DNA of 5,437 nt, taken from positions 1 through 5,437 of the forward strand of contig JAHECM010000049.1 in NCBI GenBank assembly GCA_024641725.1, written 5' to 3'. This DNA comes from Limnohabitans sp. (GTDB lineage: Bacteria > Pseudomonadota > Gammaproteobacteria > Burkholderiales > Burkholderiaceae_C). How positions within the stretch are numbered: position 1 is the stretch's first letter; every line of letters starts with the position of its first letter. Below, one piece after another: positions 1 to 4,799 of this stretch. The position numbers and the translations under genes are program-made. The notes beneath the pieces are model-generated. The model was not told where the DNA came from. It saw nothing but the letters and a program-made list of their open reading frames with translations, and made no database searches.

Positions 1-4
1 AAAG

Positions 5-29
5 AAAAAGGCGTCCGAAGACGCCTTTT
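5..29 (-). terminator. Rho-independent terminator of the phasin gene
   Basis: Read on the minus strand, a GC stem GGCGTC / GACGCC closes on a TTCG tetraloop and is followed by an uninterrupted T tract. The A tract at 6-9 and T tract at 26-29 lengthen the stem to about 10 bp. UUCG-capped stems are typical of strong intrinsic terminators. It lies about 40 bp beyond the phasin stop codon and points the right way to end that transcript. With A/T runs on both sides it may also stop transcription entering from the left. Confidence 0.9.
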
Positions 30-70
30 GCAGCTTCACCGCGCATTGTCGGTGATCAGCTCTTGCGAGC

Positions 71-631
71 TCAGGCCTTGGCTTTGGCCTTGGCGATGGT
101 GGACTTCACAGCGGTTTCGGCTTGGGCGGACACGGCCTTGAAGTTGGCTTCGGCGGTGTCAGCGGCTTGCTTGGCCACTTTTTTCAAGGTTTCGGCGGCA
201 GTTTGGCCAGCTTCGAAAGCGGTTTTGATGGCGGCGACAGCTGCGTCGGAGCCAGCAGGCGCGTTCTTCAGGTTGGCTTCAACCAGGTTTTTCACTGCGG
301 CTTGGCCTTCAGCGGCTTTCTCTTCGACAGCCTTGCTCAGGTCAGCGCCCGTGCTGGCAGCGATGTCATACAAATGACGGCTGTAAGACACCGACTTTTC
401 GAAAGCGGGCTGCACCAAAGCGGCTTGAGCGGCCAAGAACTCTTGGGGGTTCTTGGATGCGAACAGGGCTTGGGCGTTGGTGAAAGACTCGCCCACAGCG
501 GCTTTGCCAGCAGCCATGTTCAGCTCAACCAGACGCTCCAGACCGGCGAAGGCGGTTTGCGACAGGCCAGCAGCGGCTTGCAGGTTGGCTTTTTGGGCAG
601 AGACGAATTGGTCAGCGTTGAAGTTGTTCAT
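71..631 (-). CDS. phaP: Phasin family protein (PHA granule-associated)
   Basis: Phasins coat polyhydroxyalkanoate granules in the cytoplasm, setting granule number and size. The 186-residue product begins MNNFNADQFVSAQKANLQ and fits the short betaproteobacterial phasin family (Phasin_2 type) in length, composition and pattern. An N-terminal helical region of about 110 residues includes the typical stretch NPQEFLAAQAALVQPAFEKS. It is followed by an Ala/Lys-rich amphipathic helical tail ending in an alternating Ala-Lys run. There is no signal peptide or membrane segment, and no cysteine. The frame stays open 41 codons upstream, but this ATG is preferred: it has a good ribosome-binding site and the family N-terminus, and the upstream codons lie across the promoter and operator. 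The gene is monocistronic, with its own promoter and terminator. PHA genes such as phaC are not in the window, so it is an orphan phasin locus. Family assignment is firm; which phasin paralogue it is cannot be told. Confidence 0.93.
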   Translation of the reverse strand: MNNFNADQFVSAQKANLQAAAGLSQTAFAGLERLVELNMAAGKAAVGESFTNAQALFASKNPQEFLAAQAALVQPAFEKSVSYSRHLYDIAASTGADLSKAVEEKAAEGQAAVKNLVEANLKNAPAGSDAAVAAIKTAFEAGQTAAETLKKVAKQAADTAEANFKAVSAQAETAVKSTIAKAKAKA

Positions 632-636
632 GGTGG

Positions 637-643
637 TTTCCTT
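637..643 (-). promoter_or_regulatory. Ribosome-binding site of the phasin gene
   Basis: On the minus strand AAGGAAA sits 5 bases before the ATG at 631. It is the best Shine-Dalgarno match near any candidate start of this frame and fixes the start at 631 rather than at the far upstream codon at 754. Confidence 0.8.
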
Positions 644-656
644 GATGAAAGTTTTG

Positions 657-670
657 TTGCAATGCAGCAA
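657..670 (-). promoter_or_regulatory. Candidate PhaR operator upstream of phaP
   Basis: The minus-strand sequence TTGCTGCATTGCAA contains two TTGC/GCAA arms and, inside it, CTGC-ATT-GCAA. That is one base from the TGC-rich CTGC-N3-GCAG site described for PhaR, the repressor that releases phasin promoters when it binds nascent PHA. It lies 26-39 bases before the start codon and directly abuts the proposed -10 box, so it would cover the transcription start. The palindrome is seen directly; PhaR binding is inferred from family knowledge. Confidence 0.55.
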
Positions 671-698
671 TTGTTCACCAGTCAGCCGCCCAAAGCAA
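670..698 (-). promoter_or_regulatory. Putative sigma-70 promoter of phaP
   Basis: On the minus strand, a -35-like TTGCTT (693-698) and a -10-like AACAAT (670-675) are separated by exactly 17 bases. Both boxes are moderate matches (TTG conserved; 4 of 6 in the -10). The predicted start falls inside the palindrome at 657-670, giving a leader of about 30 bases with a proper ribosome-binding site. A TCTAAT further upstream (712-717) is an alternative -10 but has no partner -35. Confidence 0.4.
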
Positions 699-804
699 GG
701 GAAAACCCGCACATTAGAGGGCGCTCTCCAAATCTCGCGTGGGCTGACACTCACTACACTTTGGGCTTAGCCCTTTTTGGCCGTGTTTGGCCCCCACTGA
801 CCCG

Positions 805-810
805 CAAGGT
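805..810 (+). promoter_or_regulatory. Ribosome-binding site deciding a TTG start
   Basis: An AAGG core at 806-809 lies 6 bases before the TTG at 816. An in-frame stop at 798-800 rules out any earlier start. The next in-frame ATG (846) is inside the hydrophobic segment and has no comparable ribosome-binding site. Confidence 0.6.
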
Positions 811-815
811 GCGTT

Positions 816-1439
816 TTGGATCTGTTCGACATTCTGAGTCTGCTCATGCTGGGCGCTGCCGCCCTGCACTGGGGCAACACCCACAGCCGCCGCCAGCGCA
901 CCGCCTTGCTGGCCGAGCAGTTGCGGCCCTTCCAGATCGAAAAGCGCATGCAGCAGCTGACCGAAGCCTACATGCGCGCGCTGGGCGAGCCGGACCCCGA
1001 GCGCCAAAGCCAGATCTGGCAGATTCAGGAGCCGGTCGAGCAACAATTGAGCGGCGAATTTCGCGACCTGGCGCTGTCCTTTGCCAAGCTGCCCGCGACC
1101 GAGGCGCGCACCCAAAAACTGGCGCTGCCCGGCTTGGACAAGGTGCTGCCGCAGTCCACCTTTGACACCCGCCGGGTGTTGCAAATCCACGCCGACGGCA
1201 TCGCGCGGGCCGTGCGCAACGAGGCGGGGCGATCGCCCAAAGACAAGGCCTTCTTGCTGATGGCCGAAATGTTTTTGATGCAGCACAGCTGCCACTGGTT
1301 TTGTCGCAGCAAGACCATCGCCTCGGCCCGCATGCTGGCGCAACACCAAACCCGCCACGAACAAGCGCTGGCCGGTGTCAGCCCCGAAACGCGCAAGGCC
1401 TACTTGGCCATCACCAACGGTCCAGCGGTCGGCACCTGA
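816..1439 (+). CDS. Conserved-looking membrane-anchored protein of unknown function
   Basis: I do not recognise this 207-residue protein. It begins with a short hydrophobic helix (about residues 4-19, DILSLLMLGAAALHWG) followed at once by basic residues (HSRRQR). This suggests one membrane anchor with the rest in the cytoplasm. Residues 25-75 are charged and probably helical. Near the C-terminus is a cluster HSCHWFC (157-163) with two Cys and two His, followed by a basic helix (RSKTIASARMLAQHQTRHE). The cluster could bind metal or be structural, but no known metal motif is matched. The start is TTG with a fitting ribosome-binding site. Codon use is strongly GC3-biased as in the neighbours, supporting a real gene over the antisense frames that overlap it. 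It is divergent from phaP and converges on the Fic gene. A CTGACA at 744-749 is a possible -35 box, without a convincing -10. Its being a real gene is well supported; function is unknown. Confidence 0.8.
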   Translation: MDLFDILSLLMLGAAALHWGNTHSRRQRTALLAEQLRPFQIEKRMQQLTEAYMRALGEPDPERQSQIWQIQEPVEQQLSGEFRDLALSFAKLPATEARTQKLALPGLDKVLPQSTFDTRRVLQIHADGIARAVRNEAGRSPKDKAFLLMAEMFLMQHSCHWFCRSKTIASARMLAQHQTRHEQALAGVSPETRKAYLAITNGPAVGT

Positions 1440-1448
1440 GCCCCTGCC

Positions 1449-1473
1449 TGTAGGAGCGGCGCCCTCGCCGCGA
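1449..1473 (+). repeat. REP palindrome, left copy
   Basis: This 25-bp element has a GTAG head (TGTAGGAG) followed by a stem-loop with arms CGGC / GCCG around a GCCCTC loop and a CGA tail. This is the architecture of the GTAG/GTGG class of repetitive extragenic palindromes known from gamma- and betaproteobacteria. It lies 9 bp after the stop of the upstream gene. Confidence 0.8.
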
Positions 1474-1498
1474 TCAAGCGCCTGCAGATCACCACCAC

Positions 1499-1523
1499 TC
1501 GCCCCGAGGGCGGGGCTCCCACA
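1499..1523 (-). repeat. REP palindrome, right copy (inverted)
   Basis: Read on the minus strand this is the second copy: head TGTGGGAG, stem CCCC / GGGG around the same GCCCTC loop, tail CGA. It matches the left copy at 20 of 25 positions. Four of the five differences are two G:C-to-C:G swaps that preserve the stem. The pair is head-out, 25 bp apart, forming a REP doublet between convergent genes. It may protect the 3' ends or end transcription in both directions; there is no T tract. Confidence 0.8.
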
Positions 1524-1548
1524 CACCACCCATGTCGCGGAGGGGCTT

Positions 1549-2772
1549 TCAGCCCTGCGCCTCGGCCTCCGGCCACAAACTCGGAAAGTAAAAACGCAAG
1601 GCGTGCTGCGGCACGCCCAGACGCAGCTTGCCGTGGGGTGAGTCGCTTTCGAGCAAACCTCTTTTGAGCAATGCAGACACCTGCGCCGTCGCCAAGCGAT
1701 CGCCCAAACCCAGCATGGCTTTGAAGTCGGCCCGCTCCAGCTCGGCCTGCGATGCAAACAGGTAATGCAGCGCCCGCAAAGCCTCAGCGCGCACGCCTTG
1801 CTTGACCACGTTTTCCTCGTAGGCCAAACAGGCCGCCATGCGGTTCTTCATGCCATCAAGTGACAGCATGCCCGCCATGAAGTCGACTTGGTCCATGCAC
1901 ACGCCCAGCACGTCATCGATCCAGCCCACCAAACCCGACTCGGTCAGGTTGCCCCGGCCATCCAGATCGCCTGCCCGGGGCTCATCGGCTGCGGCCAGGT
2001 TGGCGTAATACGCTTCGTGCGTGCGGGCAAAGCCCCGCAACGGCGACCACAAACCGTTGGTCAACCCCATATGCCCCAACACCAAATGGCTGTGCAGCCG
2101 CGCCACACGCCCGTTGCCGTCGGCAAAGGGGTGAATCCAGGCCAGCCGCTGGTGCGCCGCCGCCATGGCCACCAGCTGCAACTCGCCACGGCGCAAGCCT
2201 GAATACACAGAAGACCACCGTGCTAAGAAAGCAGGCAAAGCTGCCGCAGCGGGCGCGGCATGACGCCCCACACTCACCTCGCGCTCACGCAAGACACCGG
2301 GCTGCAGAGTTTGTGGGCCATCGGGTGATTCGAGCTGGCGATCAGCTTCGGGCACGCGGGCAAACAAATCTTGGTGGATGTCGCAGACGGTCTGCACCGA
2401 CCAGACTTGGGCACTGCTCCACGCGGGCCACCGCGCCTCGAGTTGCGACTCCGTCGCCATGTGGGCCAGTGCCATGCGCTGGCGGCGGGCCTTGTCGGCG
2501 TCTTGTGCGTAATCGTTGCGCAGGGCTTGCTCGATCTCCAGCGGCAAGGTGTGCTGCCCTTCCATCTTGTTGGAGTAATACGAATTCATGGCCCGCAAAG
2601 CTGAGCGCAGCCCCGGCAACGCCCCACTCGGGCACCAGCCCGACAAACGGTCGGCTTTGCGGATCAGGTCATGCGAGCGCTCCAGCAGGGGGCCCATGCG
2701 GTGCTCAGAAGGCAGCAAGGGCTCCATCTGAGCAGGATGGTCATAAAGCTGGAATTTTTGCGACTTTGACAT
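1549..2772 (-). CDS. Fic family protein, probable autoinhibited AMPylase
   Basis: Fic enzymes usually transfer AMP from ATP to a hydroxyl of a target protein. The 407-residue product carries the full catalytic motif HPFADGNGRVAR at residues 214-225, with His214 as the expected general base, Asp218 for metal and Gly-Asn-Gly-Arg for phosphates. An S-N-K-M-E-G inhibitory motif at 67-72 matches (S/T)xxxE(G/N), with Glu71 as the blocking residue. It lies N-terminal to the core, as in class II Fic proteins, so no separate antitoxin is needed. The last 60-70 residues (about 335-400) look like a winged helix (ADFKAMLGLGDRLATAQVSALL), as is common in COG3177-type Fic proteins, and may bind DNA. The ATG at 2772 is preferred; an in-frame TTG at 2781 would add three residues. 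Neither has a clear ribosome-binding site, so translation may be weak or near-leaderless. It is downstream of the exonuclease in the same direction. Target unknown. Confidence 0.93.
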   Translation of the reverse strand: MSKSQKFQLYDHPAQMEPLLPSEHRMGPLLERSHDLIRKADRLSGWCPSGALPGLRSALRAMNSYYSNKMEGQHTLPLEIEQALRNDYAQDADKARRQRMALAHMATESQLEARWPAWSSAQVWSVQTVCDIHQDLFARVPEADRQLESPDGPQTLQPGVLREREVSVGRHAAPAAAALPAFLARWSSVYSGLRRGELQLVAMAAAHQRLAWIHPFADGNGRVARLHSHLVLGHMGLTNGLWSPLRGFARTHEAYYANLAAADEPRAGDLDGRGNLTESGLVGWIDDVLGVCMDQVDFMAGMLSLDGMKNRMAACLAYEENVVKQGVRAEALRALHYLFASQAELERADFKAMLGLGDRLATAQVSALLKRGLLESDSPHGKLRLGVPQHALRFYFPSLWPEAEAQG

Positions 2773-2791
2773 AAGACGCAAGTCTATGTCA

Positions 2792-2821
2792 TGTATAGAT
2801 ATTTACAAAATCCTGCGTGAA
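2792..2821 (-). promoter_or_regulatory. Possible promoter of the Fic gene
   Basis: In an AT-rich island upstream of fic, the minus strand has a -35-like TTCACG (2816-2821) and a -10-like TATACA (2792-2797), 18 bases apart. Each matches consensus at 4 of 6 positions. A small inverted repeat (TCTAT at 2783-2787, ATAGA at 2795-2799, 7-bp spacer) overlaps the -10 and the expected start point and could be an operator. The leader would be short, roughly 10-15 bases, with no clear Shine-Dalgarno. Confidence 0.3.
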
Positions 2822-2828
2822 TTTTTGC

Positions 2829-2876
2829 GAGTTCGAATGCGACTTTTAATGTGCCTTGGAATGCACCTTGGAGTGC
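2829..2876 (-). repeat. Degenerate 12-bp tandem repeat (four units)
   Basis: Read on the minus strand, successive 12-bp units are GCACTCCAAGGT, GCATTCCAAGGC, ACATTAAAAGTC and GCATTCGAACTC. Units 1 and 2 agree at 10 of 12 positions and units 2 and 4 at 9 of 12. Two weaker GCA-headed units may follow down to 2805. The array starts 8 bp after the exonuclease stop and fills most of the spacer before fic. The alternating GCAC/GTGC words also allow mutually exclusive 4-bp hairpins. Confidence 0.55.
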
Positions 2877-2884
2877 GTCCTTGT

Positions 2885-3496
2885 TCAGCGCCCCGACCGC
2901 GCCTTCAAGAACGTCCCCACTTGCGACTTGCCGCAACGCTGCAAGCCCATCAGCAAAGCGTGGTCTGGCGCGCTGCAGCCGTGGCGCGTCTTCAAGTCGT
3001 GCTGCATCTGCGCCAGCAAATGCGCGGCCATCTCGGCATCGGCCAGCGCCCGGTGGGCGCGGCCTGCCGACGGCAAATGGTGCAGCGCCGCCAGCGTGCC
3101 CAGCTTGTGGTTGGGCGCTTGCGGGTACAGGCGGCGCGACAGCAGCAGCGTGCAGGCAAAAGCGTGTGAGCCGTCTTGCCCGCAACGGGCCAGCTCGGCC
3201 TGCCAAAACTTGCGGTCAAAGGCCGCGTTGTGCGCCACCATGGGCCGCCCGGCCACAAAGCGCGCTGCCTCGCGCATGACCTGCTCGGCCGGCGGCGCGG
3301 CCTGCACCATCTCGTTGGTGATGCCCGTGAGCTGGGTGATGAAACTGTTCACCCGCACCCCGGCATTCATCAAGCTCTGGTAACGGTCCACCACCTGCCC
3401 GCCCTCGAGCATGACGATGGCCACCTCGGTGGCGCGGTCGCCCATATTGGGCGAAATGCCCGTGGTTTCGAAGTCGATGATGGCGATGGGGGGCAT
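2885..3496 (-). CDS. DnaQ-like DEDDh 3'-5' exonuclease
   Basis: This is a single-domain exonuclease of the DnaQ/RNase T superfamily, which removes nucleotides from 3' ends with two metal ions. All five catalytic residues are visible in the 203-residue product: Asp8 and Glu10 in the Exo I motif IIDFETTG, Asp94 in the Exo II motif HNAAFD (89-94), and His148 and Asp153 in the Exo III motif HRALAD. The ATG at 3496 puts the Exo I motif 8 residues from the N-terminus, as is usual for this family. An in-frame TTG at 3523 would add 9 residues and has no better ribosome-binding site. The 45-50 residues after Exo III form a short charged tail. It lacks the polymerase-binding extension of the epsilon subunit and the GIY-YIG partner of UvrC-fused forms, so it is a stand-alone nuclease; DNA versus RNA preference is not visible. 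It is divergent from the ATPase gene and upstream of fic in the same direction. Confidence 0.93.
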   Translation of the reverse strand: MPPIAIIDFETTGISPNMGDRATEVAIVMLEGGQVVDRYQSLMNAGVRVNSFITQLTGITNEMVQAAPPAEQVMREAARFVAGRPMVAHNAAFDRKFWQAELARCGQDGSHAFACTLLLSRRLYPQAPNHKLGTLAALHHLPSAGRAHRALADAEMAAHLLAQMQHDLKTRHGCSAPDHALLMGLQRCGKSQVGTFLKARSGR

Positions 3497-3561
3497 GGGT
3501 AGAAATACAGGTGTTTGGATCAATGCTAACGTGTCTCAGGCCATCGTAAAATTGAATTAAC

Positions 3562-3596
3562 CCCGTAAATCAAACACTTGATGTATGATTTACGGG
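3562..3596. promoter_or_regulatory. Perfect 11-bp inverted repeat, candidate operator
   Basis: The arms CCCGTAAATCA (3562-3572) and TGATTTACGGG (3586-3596) are exact reverse complements separated by 13 bp. A second palindrome, ATCAA-ACAC-TTGAT (3569-3582), is nested across the left arm and spacer. The right arm covers the likely -10 box and ends one base before the ATG at 3598. The left arm covers where a -35 would be. Centre-to-centre arm spacing is 24 bp, about two helical turns, which suits a dimeric regulator. It is the only notable symmetry between the divergent exonuclease and ATPase genes, so it may control both. Confidence 0.65.
3584..3589 (+). promoter_or_regulatory. Putative -10 box of a leaderless ATPase transcript
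   Basis: TATGAT matches the -10 consensus at 5 of 6 positions and ends only 8 bases before the ATG at 3598, so transcription would start at or next to the start codon. No good -35 is seen 16-18 bases upstream. The GGGA just before the ATG is too close to be a usual ribosome-binding site, which agrees with a leaderless message. Confidence 0.45.
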
Positions 3597-3597
3597 A

Positions 3598-4776
3598 ATG
3601 ATTAATCGACAAATCGCTTCTACTCTCCACCAAAAGCTCAGCTCCGGCGTGCCCGCCGCGGTATTGCTCGGGCCTCGTCAGGTGGGGAAAACCACGCTTG
3701 CGCGTCAACTTGCAGCCGATTGGCCCCAGGGCGCGGTTTACCTGGATCTGGAACTTCCCTCAGACCGCCGCCGCTTGGAAGACCCCGAAACCTATTTGAG
3801 GGCACAAGCCCCCAAACTCGTCGTCATCGACGAAATCCACCGCGTGCCAGAACTTTTTGCCGTCCTTCGCGGGCTCATTGACGAAAGGCGCGCAGCTGGT
3901 CAGCGGTACGGCCATTTTTTACTCTTGGGCTCGGCCGCTATGGAACTGATGCAGCAATCTTCCGAAACCCTGGCCGGTCGAGTGGCCTATCTGGACATGC
4001 ATGCCATCAACTTGAGCGAAGCCATCCCCGCAGGCCTGACTGAATCTGTTTTATGGAACCGGGGCGGCTTTCCAGACAGTTTGCTGGCGCAAGACGATGC
4101 ACACAGCATGGCGTGGCGGCAAGACTTCATCCGTTCTTATTTAGAACGTGACGTGCCCATGTTTGCCCCCCGGATGCCCGCCGAAACACTGGGCCGCCTG
4201 TGGACCATGCTGGCGCACCAACAAGGCAGCCAAATCAATCAAGCGAAATTGGCAGCCAGCCTTGGTGTCAGTTCACCGACCGTAGGCCGCTACATCGACC
4301 TGCTCACCGACCTTCACTTGGTGCGCCGACTTCAACCCTGGTTTGCCAATGTGGGCAAGCGCTTGGTCAAGACGCCCAAAGTGTTCGTGCGTGACAGCGG
4401 CCTGGTACATGCTTTGCTGGGCCTGAAAAACGAAAACGACGTGCTGGGTCACCCCGTTGCAGGCGCCAGCTACGAGGGCTTTGTGTTGGAAACACTGATC
4501 ACGCAAGCAGACCCATCGCTCAAACCCTACTTTTATCGCACCCACGATGGTGCAGAAATTGACCTGCTGTTTGAACGCGGCGGGCAACCCGACATCGCGA
4601 TCGAGGTCAAACGATCCAGTGCGCCATCCCCCGAGCGAGGGTTCAAACAAGCGTGTGACGATCTGGGCATTACCGAGCGCTACGTGGTCTACCCGGGTAA
4701 CGAGCGTTTCAGCCTGCGACAAGGCGCACAAGCCATTGGCTTGCAAGGCATGCTCGAATTGCTCAACCCCACCTGA
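3598..4776 (+). CDS. AAA_14/DUF4143-family ATPase
   Basis: The 392-residue protein belongs to the widespread ATPase family pairing an AAA_14 core with a C-terminal DUF4143 region; its cellular role is largely undefined. The Walker A motif is GPRQVGKTT (25-33) with Lys31. Walker B is KLVVIDEIH (73-81) with Asp78-Glu79. A sensor-like strand LLLGSA (108-113) and the family motif GGFPDS (156-161) follow. About 208-245 forms a helix-turn-helix-like region (AKLAASLGVSSPTVGRYIDL). The C-terminal part has YEGFVLETL (292-300), GAEIDLLFE (318-326) and IAIEVKRS (333-340). Glu293, Asp322 and Glu336-x-Lys338 fit a PD-(D/E)XK nuclease-like fold, so nuclease activity is possible but unproven. An in-frame stop at 3586-3588 makes the ATG at 3598 the first possible start. 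The gene diverges from the exonuclease and is followed after 23 bp by the phosphoesterase. The length is normal and no motif is broken. Confidence 0.93.
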   Translation: MINRQIASTLHQKLSSGVPAAVLLGPRQVGKTTLARQLAADWPQGAVYLDLELPSDRRRLEDPETYLRAQAPKLVVIDEIHRVPELFAVLRGLIDERRAAGQRYGHFLLLGSAAMELMQQSSETLAGRVAYLDMHAINLSEAIPAGLTESVLWNRGGFPDSLLAQDDAHSMAWRQDFIRSYLERDVPMFAPRMPAETLGRLWTMLAHQQGSQINQAKLAASLGVSSPTVGRYIDLLTDLHLVRRLQPWFANVGKRLVKTPKVFVRDSGLVHALLGLKNENDVLGHPVAGASYEGFVLETLITQADPSLKPYFYRTHDGAEIDLLFERGGQPDIAIEVKRSSAPSPERGFKQACDDLGITERYVVYPGNERFSLRQGAQAIGLQGMLELLNPT

Positions 4777-4799
4777 ACCACAAGGCACGGACTTCGCCC

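Noticed and set aside
763..778. GGGC-TTA-GCCC followed by TTTTT upstream of the 816-1439 gene, terminator-like
   Set aside because: The stem is only 4 bp with a 3-base loop, and nothing upstream on this strand needs terminating. It could be a weak attenuator at most.
122..1165. Long plus-strand open frame of 347 codons across the phasin gene and into the next gene
   Set aside because: It is antisense to the phasin and then out of frame in the 816-1439 gene. It has no domain, crosses two promoters, and is explained by the high GC and Ala/Lys-rich codons of the real gene.
1543..1555. GGGCT-TTC-AGCCC hairpin over the Fic stop codon
   Set aside because: It is a short stem with no T tract on either strand. 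The adjacent REP doublet is a better candidate for 3'-end structure.
714..1757. Minus-strand open frame of 347 codons opposite the 816-1439 gene and the REP pair
   Set aside because: Its composition is rich in Arg, Gln and Gly as expected from antisense reading of GC-biased codons. It runs through the REP palindromes and overlaps the Fic 3' end in another frame.
2791..2806. Similarity between ATGTATAGATATTTAC upstream of fic and ATGTATGATTTAC at the ATPase start, suggesting one shared operator
   Set aside because: The match needs gaps, and the perfect inverted repeat arms seen at the ATPase are absent near fic. AT-rich promoter DNA gives such matches by chance.
2773..2884. A separate small antitoxin gene upstream of fic, as in class I Fic modules
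   Set aside because: No small frame with a ribosome-binding site and an inhibitory (S/T)xxxE(G/N) motif is present. That motif is inside the Fic protein itself.
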